Positions 7,456-16,019 of a DNA stretch of 44,091 nucleotides are shown one piece after another. Location: assembly GCA_002395605.1 (NCBI GenBank), contig DGXO01000084.1:2016-46106 (forward strand), given 5' to 3'. Each line of letters starts with the position of its first letter. Positions within the stretch are counted from its first letter, which is position 1. The notes beneath the pieces were generated by a model that saw only the letters and a program-made list of their open reading frames with translations, was not told where the DNA came from and did not search any database. The position numbers and the translations under genes are program-made. This stretch comes from Bacteroidales bacterium UBA4230. GTDB lineage: Bacteria; Bacteroidota; Bacteroidia; Bacteroidales; UBA932.

Positions 7456-10151
7456 TGAAAAAAGCCCTTCATAGCCTTCTCGTTGTGCTGGCACTGTCAT
7501 TTTCGGCAGTGCCGCAGGCGCTTTTTGCCCAGGACAAAGTGATGCTCCTCAAGGCCGAAAGCGCCCAGTTGCTTGAAATTAACGGAGAAAGCTTCAGGAA
7601 GGTGACGGGGCCTGCAACTTTCCTTCACCACGACACCTACCTCCTCTGCGACACCGCATACTGGAATATCGGCACCAACATCATAGATGCCATGGGGCAC
7701 GTACGCATTATCCAAAACCGTACAACCCTTTCCAGCAACACCCTGCAGTATGTGGTGGACCAGGACCTTGCAAAGTTCCGCGGAGACCTTGTGCAGCTTG
7801 AAGACGAAGACAAGAACACCCTCCGCACCAAGTACCTGGACTACAACACCAAGGACTCCGTGGCGGTTTTCCAGGACGGCGGAGCCATGAGGGACAAGGA
7901 CGGGCAGGTGATAGAGAGCCTCTACGGCACCTACGACTCCAAGGCCAAGCTCTTTGTCTTCAACGACCAGGTGAACATGTACATGGACACCACGTTTGTG
8001 AAAACGTCCCGCCTGGAGTACCGCTCAGACCTTTCCACGGCCTATTTCGGCTTCGGCACGGACATGTGGCAGGACGACAAGATGCTTAGCGCCGACGACG
8101 GCTGGTACAACCGCAAGGAAGAGCTCTTCATGTTCCGGAAAAAGGTGCATACGCTCACCAAGGAAAAGGAAACCTGGTCGGATTCGGCATACTACTACAG
8201 GGCCCTCAACAACGTGGAACTGCTTGGTAAGGTGGAAGTTATGGACACCGTCCAGAACATGTACATCCTTGCGGGTTTCCTGCAGTGGACGGATTCCCTG
8301 GAGCAGGCCACCCTCAAGCGGGATCCCGCAATAATGTCCGTGATTGAGGAGGAAGGCCAGAAGCCGGATTCCCTGTATCTTGGGGCCGATGTCCTTGTGT
8401 ACCGCGCCTACAAGAAGTTCGAGATTCCGGAATCCTGGATCAAAGACTCTGAAAAGCGTCAGAAGGACCTCTCCGGAGACGCCATCATGGAGTACAGGCG
8501 CAAGGCGGCCGAAGCTGCCGCAAAAGCCGCTGCCGATGCCATGAAAGACGACCCCAACCGCCAGAATGCCGCCAAGAAGGGCAAGGGTGCTCCCGGCAAG
8601 CCCAGCGGGCCTGAGGCTTCGGGCGCTCCCGCTCCACCCCCTGCATCCGAGACCCCTGTCATCCCGAGCCCCCCCTCTGTCATCCCGAGCGAAGCCGAGG
8701 GATCTCCCGCCGACACCCTCACGGCGCCCGCAGACACATTGTCCGTACCCTCCGACTCTCTGGCAGCGCCCACAGATTCCCTGGCTGTACCTACCGACAC
8801 CCTGTCCGTACCTACCGACACCCTGGCTGTACCTACCGACACCCTGGCTGTACCCACCGATTCCCTGGCTGTGCCCACCGACACGACCGCCGTCATTCCG
8901 GACTCTCCGTCCGACACCCTTGCAGTGCCGCAGGACACCCTTTCGGCCCCCAAGGACTCAACAAAGGTGGGCTTCATCTGGGGCACCAGGAACGTGAAGA
9001 TGTTCCGCCGCAACATGCAGATGAGGGGAGACTCCCTGGCCTACAGCGACCTCGATTCCCTTGCAAGGATATACAAAGACCCCATTTTCTTCACCGACGG
9101 CAACCGCCAGTACGCCGCCGACAGCATTTACCTTGTGATCCGTAACAAGCGTGCCGAAAAAGCGCACCTGCTGTCCAATGCGTTCATAACCATCCAGGAA
9201 GATACCCTGAGTTATGACCAGGTGAGCGGCACGGAAATGGTGGCATACTTTGACTCTACGCAGGCCCTCACCCGCTTCGACGCCCTTGGAGGCGCCTCCA
9301 GCATCTTCTTCCTTGAAGAGAACGGGGCGCTTGCAACAGTCAACAAAGTGGACTCCAAGATGCTCTACGCCACGTTCACGGACGGCGAGATTGACCATAT
9401 CTACTACTACGACAATCCAAAGAACGACGGCTATCCTTCCGTGCAACTTCCCTCGGGAGAGCGCACCCTCAAGGGATATCGTTGGGAGCCCGAAAAACGT
9501 CCGGATTCCCCGGAGGCCGTAACGTCGCTGAAGCCCAGAAAGAGCCAGCGCACCTCCTACCTGGCGCGGCCCCACACCACCTTCAAGCAGACCGACATCT
9601 ACTTCCCCGGCCACATCAACAGGATATACCGCGACATAGCAATAAGGGATTCCCTTGAGGTGGTCCGCAGGCGCTTGAAGGATTCACTTTCGGCCGTCAT
9701 GCCCATTGACTCGCTGGCGGTTGATTCCCTGGCGGTTGTAACTGATTCCACGGCGGTTGTGGCCGATTCCCTTGGCAAGGCTGCGGATACGCTGGCAACC
9801 GCCCTCCCCGACACCCTTTCGGCCGGGGCAGCAGATTCCCTCTCCACGGCTAAGCCGCTCTCGCCCAAGGAGCTGAAAGCAGCGGAGAAGGCCCGTAAAG
9901 CCGAAGAAAGGGCCAGGAAGAAGGCCGAACGGCAAAAGGCCCTTGAGGCCAAATGGGCCGAACAAGACCGCATATACGAAGAAAAACAGGCCGCCAAGGC
10001 GCAGAGAAAACTTGAGCGGGAACGCGCAAGGAAACTTAAGATGCTGCGTCGCCTGGAGAGAAAGTCCCTGAGGGAGCAGCGGCGCCTTGAAAGGTATATC
10101 GAGAGGGAGCGCGCAAAAGCGGCAAAGAAGAAAAACAAAAACAAATCTTAA
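7455..10151 (+). CDS. OstA-like (LptA/LptD N-domain-type) periplasmic protein with heptapeptide repeat linker
   Basis: An 898-aa protein with a GTG start and a signal peptide ending near ALFAQ. Residues ~25-330 form an OstA-like beta-jellyroll repeat region (YLLCDTAYWNI, then DAMGHVRI, then YNTKDSVAVFQDGGAM). A second OstA-like block follows at ~510-740. Between them is a low-complexity linker (~340-510) with about ten heptads of the type PTDTLAV. The tail (~810-898) is Lys/Arg/Glu-rich and helical. OstA-like proteins handle lipopolysaccharide in the periplasm, and the SurA neighbour fits an envelope-assembly role. A hairpin element is translated within the linker (8656-8706). Length is well above the core domain because of the linker and the basic tail. 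Confidence 0.75.
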   Translation: MKKALHSLLVVLALSFSAVPQALFAQDKVMLLKAESAQLLEINGESFRKVTGPATFLHHDTYLLCDTAYWNIGTNIIDAMGHVRIIQNRTTLSSNTLQYVVDQDLAKFRGDLVQLEDEDKNTLRTKYLDYNTKDSVAVFQDGGAMRDKDGQVIESLYGTYDSKAKLFVFNDQVNMYMDTTFVKTSRLEYRSDLSTAYFGFGTDMWQDDKMLSADDGWYNRKEELFMFRKKVHTLTKEKETWSDSAYYYRALNNVELLGKVEVMDTVQNMYILAGFLQWTDSLEQATLKRDPAIMSVIEEEGQKPDSLYLGADVLVYRAYKKFEIPESWIKDSEKRQKDLSGDAIMEYRRKAAEAAAKAAADAMKDDPNRQNAAKKGKGAPGKPSGPEASGAPAPPPASETPVIPSPPSVIPSEAEGSPADTLTAPADTLSVPSDSLAAPTDSLAVPTDTLSVPTDTLAVPTDTLAVPTDSLAVPTDTTAVIPDSPSDTLAVPQDTLSAPKDSTKVGFIWGTRNVKMFRRNMQMRGDSLAYSDLDSLARIYKDPIFFTDGNRQYAADSIYLVIRNKRAEKAHLLSNAFITIQEDTLSYDQVSGTEMVAYFDSTQALTRFDALGGASSIFFLEENGALATVNKVDSKMLYATFTDGEIDHIYYYDNPKNDGYPSVQLPSGERTLKGYRWEPEKRPDSPEAVTSLKPRKSQRTSYLARPHTTFKQTDIYFPGHINRIYRDIAIRDSLEVVRRRLKDSLSAVMPIDSLAVDSLAVVTDSTAVVADSLGKAADTLATALPDTLSAGAADSLSTAKPLSPKELKAAEKARKAEERARKKAERQKALEAKWAEQDRIYEEKQAAKAQRKLERERARKLKMLRRLERKSLREQRRLERYIERERAKAAKKKNKNKS
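8656..8706 (-). repeat. hairpin element with one 21-nt tail copy inside the OstA-like gene
   Basis: The full unit is 8678-8706, read on the minus strand: outer stem ATCCC with GGGAT (8699-8703 with 8682-8686), ending in TGACA. An extra copy of the tail (CTGTCATCCCGAGC on the plus strand) lies at 8656, exactly 21 nt from its partner at 8677. The coding frame passes through it as VIPSPPSVIPSEAEGSP. Confidence 0.82.
8707..8960 (+). repeat. 21-nt (heptapeptide) coding repeats in the OstA-like gene
   Basis: About ten consecutive units of the heptad (P/V)-(A/S/T)-D-(T/S)-L-(A/S)-V, at 21 nt each, begin right after the hairpin element. Several units are nearly identical at DNA level (CCTACCGACACCCTGGCTGT). 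A degenerate echo, DSLAVDSLAVVTDS, occurs near 9708-9750. Confidence 0.8.
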
Positions 10152-10158
10152 TAACATC

Positions 10159-11457
10159 ATGAAAAAAACTGTTCTTGTATCCGGAGGCGCCGGATTTATC
10201 GGCAGCCATGTGACTGTAGAACTGCTGGAGGCAGGCTATGACGTAGTTGTGGCCGACAATTTCTCCAACTGCGACCGTACTTGCTTTGAAGGCGTAAAGA
10301 AGATTACCGGCCGCGAAGACCTTCCCCTGGAGGTGATGGATTTCTGCGACCTCAAGGCCGTAAAAGCACTTTTCGGCAAATATCATATTGACGCCGTCAT
10401 CCACTTTGCCGCCTTCAAGGCCGTTGGAGAGTCCGTGGCAAAGCCCCTCATGTACTACAAGAACAATCTGGAAAGCTTCCTGAACGTGCTGGAAGTAGCC
10501 GGAGCACAGCCGGGCGGCTGCAATGTGCTGTTCTCTTCTTCGGCAACGGTATACGGAGAGCCCGACGTAGTCCCCGTAACGGAGAACACCCCCAGAAAGC
10601 CCGCAACCTCTCCTTACGGCAACACCAAGACCATGTGCGAGGATATCCTCCGGGACACCGTAAAAGCCTCCGATGGCGCCCTGAAGGGCATTCTTCTGCG
10701 CTACTTCAACCCTATCGGCGCACATCCTTCGGCCCTCATCGGTGAACTTCCCCGCGGAGTGCCCAACAACCTTGTTCCGTTCATCACCCAGACCGCAATC
10801 GGGAAGCGCGAGTGCCTTAACATCTTCGGCAACGACTACCCCACCCCGGACGGCACCTGCCAGAGGGACTACATTGACATTGTGGACCTTGCCCGCGCAC
10901 ACGTCTATGCCGTCACCCGCATGATGGAAGGAAAGATGAAGAAGGACTGCGAGGTGTTCAATGTGGGCACAGGACGCCCTGTGAGCGTGCTTGAGCTTGT
11001 CAATGCCTTTGAGAAGGTGAACGGCGTAAAGGTGCCGCACAAGTTCGCCCCCCGCCGCCCCGGCGACGTCACCGCAATTTGGGCCGACCCCACCCTTGCC
11101 AACGAGGAAATGGGCTGGAAGGCCACCCGCACCGTAGAGGAAACCCTGAAGGCCGCCTGGGCCTGGGAGTGCCATCTGGCTCAGCAGAAGGAGACCGGCT
11201 CCGATGACACCGGCAAAGCCACCTCCCTCAAGGACCAGATACTCCAGGCCGCAGACAAAGCCAACGAGGCCATCAGCGACGCCATTGACAAAGTAAAGGA
11301 ATACAGCGCCCTGTCCCCGGAAGAGAAGAAAGCAAAGCAGGATGAGTGGAACAGCAAGCTCACCGAGGCCGCCGAAAAAGCATCCGACTCCGTTAAAGAC
11401 ATTGTGGACGACATCAAGGAAGGGGCCGACAAACTCTTCAAAGGAAAGAAAGACTAA
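10159..11457 (+). CDS. galE: UDP-glucose 4-epimerase with C-terminal amphipathic extension
   Basis: 432 aa from the ATG at 10159, 7 nt after the OstA-like stop. The extended SDR fold is clear: GGAGFIGSH (~9-17) for NAD, FSSSATVYG (~127-135) with the catalytic Ser/Thr, YGNTK (~154-158) with the catalytic Tyr-x-x-x-Lys, and RYFNPIGAHPS (~182-192), the GalE signature. It interconverts UDP-glucose and UDP-galactose for surface polysaccharide synthesis. GalE proteins normally end near residue 340; this one carries ~90 additional residues rich in Ala, Lys, Asp and Glu, with helical DAIDKVKEY and SVKDIVDDIKEGADKL patterns and no known domain. The DUF2807 gene follows after 12 nt. Confidence 0.93.
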   Translation: MKKTVLVSGGAGFIGSHVTVELLEAGYDVVVADNFSNCDRTCFEGVKKITGREDLPLEVMDFCDLKAVKALFGKYHIDAVIHFAAFKAVGESVAKPLMYYKNNLESFLNVLEVAGAQPGGCNVLFSSSATVYGEPDVVPVTENTPRKPATSPYGNTKTMCEDILRDTVKASDGALKGILLRYFNPIGAHPSALIGELPRGVPNNLVPFITQTAIGKRECLNIFGNDYPTPDGTCQRDYIDIVDLARAHVYAVTRMMEGKMKKDCEVFNVGTGRPVSVLELVNAFEKVNGVKVPHKFAPRRPGDVTAIWADPTLANEEMGWKATRTVEETLKAAWAWECHLAQQKETGSDDTGKATSLKDQILQAADKANEAISDAIDKVKEYSALSPEEKKAKQDEWNSKLTEAAEKASDSVKDIVDDIKEGADKLFKGKKD

Positions 11458-11469
11458 ACCTTCGGCAAA

Positions 11470-12156
11470 ATGAAAAAGATACTTATTGCCCTTCTGGTCA
11501 TCCCGCTTATCAGCGGGTGTTTCACCTCCATCGGCGGCGGAAAACGCGTCGTGTGCAAAGGTCCTGTGATACTCAAGAACCTTGACGAGGAGCTCCAGTT
11601 CCCTGATTTTGACAAGATTGTGCTCAACGGGCACGCAGACCTCAAGTATGTCCAGGAAAAGGACGGCTACGGCGTCCAGGTAGAGGCCAACGAGGAAGTT
11701 TTCGGCCTGCTGGATTTCCACGTCACTGACGGCACCCTCTATCTTGAGACCAAAGACAACGTACAGATTGTGGCCGAAGAGTTTGACATCTACGTTGGCT
11801 CTCCTGTCCTTTCCAGCGTTACGGTAAACGGTGCCGCCGATGCCACGATAATTGCCATCGAGCAGAATGAAGACCTGCAGATAGCCATCAACGGCGCCGG
11901 AGACTGCGAGTTGCAGAACATCTCCGTCCCCGGGCTCAGCGTCATGGTAAGCGGCGCCGCGGACATAGATGCAACCGGGCTTGATGTAGACAATCTCTAC
12001 GTTGGCGTAAGCGGCACAGGTGATGTCGATCTCCAGGGCCGGGCCGATTATGTAAACCTTACCATAAGCGGCGTAGGAAGCGTTGACGCCACCAAGCTCA
12101 CCTACGAAAAAATTGACATCAACAAAAGCGGAATCGCCACTGTCAAGACAAAATAA
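11470..12156 (+). CDS. head GIN domain (DUF2807) lipoprotein
   Basis: A 228-aa lipoprotein: MKKILIALLVIPLISGC places the lipid-modified Cys at residue 17. The rest is a repetitive beta-rich region with recurring VNGAAD, INGAGD, VSGAAD, VSGTGD and ISGVGS turns at ~120-210, the pattern of DUF2807 (auto-transporter adhesin head GIN), a right-handed beta-helix-like fold. These lipoproteins are common in Bacteroidetes and their role is unproven; adhesion or envelope stress have been suggested. It is 12 nt downstream of galE and probably the last gene of the envelope run that starts at dacB or the SurA-like lipoprotein. Confidence 0.85.
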   Translation: MKKILIALLVIPLISGCFTSIGGGKRVVCKGPVILKNLDEELQFPDFDKIVLNGHADLKYVQEKDGYGVQVEANEEVFGLLDFHVTDGTLYLETKDNVQIVAEEFDIYVGSPVLSSVTVNGAADATIIAIEQNEDLQIAINGAGDCELQNISVPGLSVMVSGAADIDATGLDVDNLYVGVSGTGDVDLQGRADYVNLTISGVGSVDATKLTYEKIDINKSGIATVKTK

Positions 12157-12177
12157 CTGTTTTTTTTGGAGCAAGGT

Positions 12178-12185
12178 TACTTTTG
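12178..12185 (+). promoter_or_regulatory. -7 box of the Cthe_2159-type lipoprotein gene
   Basis: TACTTTTG matches TAnnTTTG. The predicted start near 12191 leaves an AT-rich leader of about 55 nt. No clear -33 TTTG at the usual distance was found. Confidence 0.5.
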
Positions 12186-12245
12186 GCCGGGTTTTTGGTT
12201 ATAGTTAACGTGGAAATAAAAACGTGTAACTAAAAACCTAAGGCT

Positions 12246-13997
12246 ATGAAGAAGGTTAGTGTATTCTTGCTTTCCATGGCGGTAGCCATGGCAGCCTGCT
12301 CCAAAGAGAGCATCATCAGTAACAGTGGAAGCACGGCTTCCTCAACACCTTCTACAGACACAGACTCGTTTGAAAACGACGAGGATGAGATCTCTGATAC
12401 CAGTTTCGACCGCACAATCTCCATTGTGTGGAGCTCTTCCGGCGCCACCGTCACCGGTGATGCCAACGGCATTGTCTCCGTGAGCGGGGCCGATGTCACC
12501 GTTGACAACACCGGCACCACTGAAAAAGTGAAGTACGAGCTCTCCGGAAGCTCATCCAGCGGTTCCCTGAAACTGTATTCCAACAACAAGCAGGCCCTTG
12601 TCCTTAACGGCCTCACCCTCACCAACCCCAGCGGCGCGGCCATCAACAACCAGGGCAAAAAGCGCTGCTACGTGGTAGTGAGCGGCACAAACTCCCTTGC
12701 CGACGGCAGTTCCGCAGCCTATTCGGCAACCGGCGAGGAAGACCTCAAGGCCGTGTTCTTCTCTGAGGGTCAGCTCATCTTCTCCGGCAGTGGCTCCCTC
12801 ACCGTCACGGCCGAAAACGCCCAGGGCAAGGCCGGAATCACCTCTGACGACTACGTGCGCGTGATGGGCACCCCCACCATAAAAATCACCGCCGGAAGCA
12901 GCGCGGGGCACGGTCTCCGTGGCAAAGACGCCGTTTCCATTGACGGCGGAACCATCGACATCACCGTTTCGGCCGCAATGAAAAAGGGCATCACCTCCGA
13001 CTCCCTGGTAGTCTTCAACGGCGGCGCCACCACCGTAAAAGCCACCGGCGGCACTGCCTATGACTCCGAGGACTCCGACTACAAGGCTTCGGCAGGCATC
13101 AAGGCCGACCAAGTGTTCAAGATGAACGACGGCACCCTCACCGTCACCAACTCCGGCCAGGGCGGAAAAGGCATCACAGGAGACGCCGTGGCATACTTTA
13201 ACGGCGGCACAGTGAGCGTCACCGTTACCGGCAGCAACTACGGCTCGTCGCCCGGAGGCGGCGGATTCGGCCCCAGGGCAACCACCACCACGGACAACTC
13301 AAAGAGCGCAAAGGCCATCAAGTTCGACGGCGACATCCACTTCAACGGCGGGACCGTAAATGCCTCGGCATCAAGCCATGAAGCTATTGAATCCAAAGGC
13401 GCCATGGACATCACCGGCGGTGCGGTTTACGGCTATTCCAAGGCCGATGACGGCATCAACTGCGCCGGGAACATGACCATAACTGGCGGCAGCGTGTGCG
13501 CATATTCCACCGGCAACGACGGCATGGACGCAAACGGCAACATCTACATCAAAGGCGGTTTTGTGTATGCGATTGGCACCACTTCCCCGGAAGTCGGCAT
13601 TGACGCCAACTCCGAGGGCGGATACCAGATCTACCTCACGGGAGGAACTCTGGTTGCAATAGGCGGCATTGAAAACGGCGCATCCCTCTCCCAGAGCTGC
13701 TACAGCGCGTCTTCTTGGAACAAGAACACCTGGTATTCAATTACCGTGGACAGCACCACCCACGCGTTCAAGACCCCTTCAAGCGGCGGCAGCGGAATGG
13801 TAATATCCGGCGCATCCCAGCCTACCGTCCAAAGCGGCGTAACCACCAGCGGTGGCACCTCAATCTGGGACGGAATGGGCGTTCTTGACTGCAGCGCCAG
13901 CGGCGGATCCTCCGTAAGCCTTAGCAGCTACTCCGGCGGTGGCGGCATGGGTGGCGGCGGGAACCATGGCGGCGGCCCCGGCGGGCGTCCATGGTAG
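12246..13997 (+). CDS. carbohydrate-binding (Cthe_2159-type) lipoprotein
   Basis: A 583-aa lipoprotein (MKKVSVFLLSMAVAMAAC, Cys-18) with an acidic Ser/Thr linker to ~residue 55. The main part (~60-540) is made of beta-helix rungs with repeated elements such as GITSDDYVRVMG, HGLRGKDAVSIDGG, KGITSDSLVVFNGG, AIKFDGDIHFNGG, GINCAGNMTITGG and GMDANGNIYIKGG. This is the pattern of the Cthe_2159 family, whose founder is a polygalacturonate-binding beta-helix protein with calcium sites. The C-terminus is Gly-rich (GGGGMGGGGNHGGG). Homologues often sit beside VTC-domain and DUF4956 genes, as here. The likely place is the cell surface; the ligand is not known from sequence. Confidence 0.85.
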   Translation: MKKVSVFLLSMAVAMAACSKESIISNSGSTASSTPSTDTDSFENDEDEISDTSFDRTISIVWSSSGATVTGDANGIVSVSGADVTVDNTGTTEKVKYELSGSSSSGSLKLYSNNKQALVLNGLTLTNPSGAAINNQGKKRCYVVVSGTNSLADGSSAAYSATGEEDLKAVFFSEGQLIFSGSGSLTVTAENAQGKAGITSDDYVRVMGTPTIKITAGSSAGHGLRGKDAVSIDGGTIDITVSAAMKKGITSDSLVVFNGGATTVKATGGTAYDSEDSDYKASAGIKADQVFKMNDGTLTVTNSGQGGKGITGDAVAYFNGGTVSVTVTGSNYGSSPGGGGFGPRATTTTDNSKSAKAIKFDGDIHFNGGTVNASASSHEAIESKGAMDITGGAVYGYSKADDGINCAGNMTITGGSVCAYSTGNDGMDANGNIYIKGGFVYAIGTTSPEVGIDANSEGGYQIYLTGGTLVAIGGIENGASLSQSCYSASSWNKNTWYSITVDSTTHAFKTPSSGGSGMVISGASQPTVQSGVTTSGGTSIWDGMGVLDCSASGGSSVSLSSYSGGGGMGGGGNHGGGPGGRPW

Positions 13998-14017
13998 CAG
14001 TATTTAGTTTATTTTCA

Positions 14018-14025
14018 TATATTTG
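14018..14025 (+). promoter_or_regulatory. -7 box of the VTC operon
   Basis: TATATTTG is an exact TAnnTTTG match. Its 3' end is 8 nt before the ATG at 14034, so the transcript would have almost no leader. Confidence 0.55.
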
Positions 14026-14033
14026 TATCTATT

Positions 14034-14447
14034 ATGAAAAGACTAATCATATTAGCGGCTGCAGCACTGCTGTTCATCCCGGGCGCCTATGCCCAGGAGG
14101 CCCCCAAAATCAACAAGAAAAACCTTGTCATCAAGGAGTGGAACACAGACCCCAAAGGCACCAGCAAGGTCCTGGACCACGTTACCACCTTTTCGGCCGA
14201 AGGAAAGAAGATTGAGGAGATTGAGTATAACTCCGACGGCCAGAAGTGGCGCAAGCGCTTTGAGTACGCTCCGGACGGCAAGCTATCCAAGGAACTTGTG
14301 TACGACAACCGCAACCGCCTCCAGACCTACAAGACCTTCGAGTGGAACGAGTTTTCCCGCAAGAAGGTCCAGTACACCTACAGCGCCAAGGGGAAACTCC
14401 TGAGCATAAAACAATACGAGTACATAGCCCAGGATGCCGGAAAATAG
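14034..14447 (+). CDS. small secreted protein with YD/MORN-like repeats
   Basis: A 137-aa protein with a clear signal peptide (MKRLIILAAAALLFIPGAYAQ). The mature part has short beta-strand repeats: FSAEGKKIEEIEYNSDGQ, YAPDGKLSKELVYDNRNR and YSAKGKLLSIKQYEY, a pattern seen in YD-repeat and MORN-variant proteins. I do not recognise a named family. Its 3' end overlaps the VTC gene by 14 nt, so it is the first gene of a coupled operon and probably works with it in the envelope. Confidence 0.65.
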   Translation: MKRLIILAAAALLFIPGAYAQEAPKINKKNLVIKEWNTDPKGTSKVLDHVTTFSAEGKKIEEIEYNSDGQKWRKRFEYAPDGKLSKELVYDNRNRLQTYKTFEWNEFSRKKVQYTYSAKGKLLSIKQYEYIAQDAGK

Positions 14448-15234
14448 CGTCACAGAAGCCCTTGACAAGGCCATAGAAGCCCTTCGGCCCATCACCCTTG
14501 AGGAGATGGACGCAGTGAAGCTCCTTAACAGGACAGACACCAAGTACCTTACCAATGAGGCGGGGCTTGTGTCTGTCCTCAGGGATGCCGCGGCGGCCGG
14601 ATACAGGGCTCTTGTGGTGGAAGGGAAGAAAGTGAGCCGATACACCTCCGTCTACTATGACACGGCGGGGCTCAGGATGTTCCTGGACCACCACAACAAG
14701 CGTCTTGTGCGCCAGAAAGTCCGTACGCGTACCTACGTGGAGTCCGGCCAGACCTTCCTGGAAATAAAGCGCAAGAACAACCACGGCCGCACCAAGAAAA
14801 AAAGGACGGAGATACCCCAGGCCGAACTTATGGACTTCAGGGCCGATGCCGCCGCCTGCGACTATTTGGCGGCCAAATCCTGGTTCACGGTGGACCAGCT
14901 GTCACCGGTCCTGGACACGCGTTTTAGGCGCATCACGCTGGTGAATCCCGCCAAAACGGAAAGGCTCACAATTGACATGTCCCTTTGCTTCACAAACTTC
15001 CGCACGGGCCACGAGACCAGCCTGCAGGATGCCGTGATCATTGAGCTGAAGCAGGACGGCCGCGCAGAGAGCCAGATGAAGGGCATCCTCCTGGAGCACC
15101 GGATAAAGCCCGTCCGCGTAAGCAAATACTGCATCGCGGAAACCCTCACGGACCCTTCGGCCAAAAGCGGCCGGTTCAAGGAGAAAGTGAGAAGGATTGA
15201 GAAAACCATCGGCAAAAAACTTGTAATTATATGA
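14434..15234 (+). CDS. VTC-domain polyphosphate polymerase-like protein
   Basis: A 266-aa cytoplasmic protein with the triphosphate-tunnel VTC domain throughout. Conserved tunnel elements appear in order: LNRTDTKYLT (~32-41), YYDT (~73-76), VRQKVRTRTYVE (~91-102), FLEIKRKN (~109-116), LDTRFRRITL (~160-169), TIDMSL (~182-187), VIIELKQDG (~208-216) and SKYCIAE (~233-239). In yeast Vtc4 the matching basic residues bind phosphate and polymerise ATP gamma-phosphate into polyphosphate. Bacterial members next to DUF4956 genes are widespread, but their product is not generally established. The stop overlaps the DUF4956 start (ATGA), suggesting a membrane complex of the two. Confidence 0.87.
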   Translation: MPENSVTEALDKAIEALRPITLEEMDAVKLLNRTDTKYLTNEAGLVSVLRDAAAAGYRALVVEGKKVSRYTSVYYDTAGLRMFLDHHNKRLVRQKVRTRTYVESGQTFLEIKRKNNHGRTKKKRTEIPQAELMDFRADAAACDYLAAKSWFTVDQLSPVLDTRFRRITLVNPAKTERLTIDMSLCFTNFRTGHETSLQDAVIIELKQDGRAESQMKGILLEHRIKPVRVSKYCIAETLTDPSAKSGRFKEKVRRIEKTIGKKLVII

Positions 15235-16019
15235 TAGACAAACTATTCCGCTTTGTCCAGGAAGACCTCTCCGCCTTCGGGGACGTAGATGTCTCGGACG
15301 ACATGCTCCTGGACGTCCAGACCATTACGGACGCCATGATGACAACCGCCCAGAAGATTGGGGAACTGGGCATCCGCTTTGCCCTGAACCTCCTTGTGTG
15401 CTGGATCCTGGTGCACTTCTTCTACTACAAAAAGAGCAGGAGGCGCGACTACTATTTCACGTTCATCGTGTTCTCTTCGGCCATGCTCACCCTTCTATAC
15501 ATAATGGGCAACGTGGAGGTTGGAGTTGGCCTTACACTGGGCCTCTTTGCCATTTTCGGGGTCATCCGCTACCGCACGGAAACCGTTCCCATCAGGGAAA
15601 TGACCTACCTTTTCATAATCATCGCCCTGGCGGCGGTAAACGGCCTTGCGCCGCTGTATCACGTGGTGGACATAGCCACCGCCCCGCACTATGTCCTAAG
15701 TTGGGGAAATGTTGGAGTAATGGCGCTTGTGAACGCCCTCATGCTGCTTCTGGTGTGCGTGCTTGAGAGCGAGAGCCTTGTGAAGCACGTCACCACCAAG
15801 CTGGTGCAGTACGACAGGATAGACCTAATTGTTCCGGAAAAGAGGGAGGAGCTTGTGGAAGATCTTGAAAAGCGCCTCGGCGTGAAGGTGGAGAACGTGG
15901 AAATCGGCCACGTGGACTTCCTCAAGGATTCGGCAATGATAAAAGTGTATTACAGGCTGGGAAAGGGTGAGAGCAATTCCGTGAACACCGTAACCCGCGC
16001 AAAAGACTACGTAGGATGA
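15231..16019 (+). CDS. DUF4956 membrane protein
   Basis: A 262-aa protein. After an N-terminal soluble segment come about four to five membrane helices at ~46-66, 72-92, 96-112, 123-143 and 163-182, with FGVIRYRTETVPIREMTYLF (~107-126) on the loop typical of DUF4956. The C-terminal ~75 residues form a cytoplasmic alpha/beta domain (LEKRLGVKVENVEIGHVDFL). DUF4956 is repeatedly found with VTC-domain proteins and, in other species, CotH kinases. By analogy with the yeast VTC complex the pair could make a polymer at the inner membrane and pass it across; that is inference. It overlaps both neighbours by 4 nt. Confidence 0.85.
   Translation: MIDKLFRFVQEDLSAFGDVDVSDDMLLDVQTITDAMMTTAQKIGELGIRFALNLLVCWILVHFFYYKKSRRRDYYFTFIVFSSAMLTLLYIMGNVEVGVGLTLGLFAIFGVIRYRTETVPIREMTYLFIIIALAAVNGLAPLYHVVDIATAPHYVLSWGNVGVMALVNALMLLLVCVLESESLVKHVTTKLVQYDRIDLIVPEKREELVEDLEKRLGVKVENVEIGHVDFLKDSAMIKVYYRLGKGESNSVNTVTRAKDYVG

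Noticed and set aside
10036..12174. 712-codon open frame on the minus strand opposite galE and the DUF2807 gene
   Set aside because: It is antisense to two well-recognised genes, has no family resemblance, and its openness is explained by the strong third-position bias of the sense genes.
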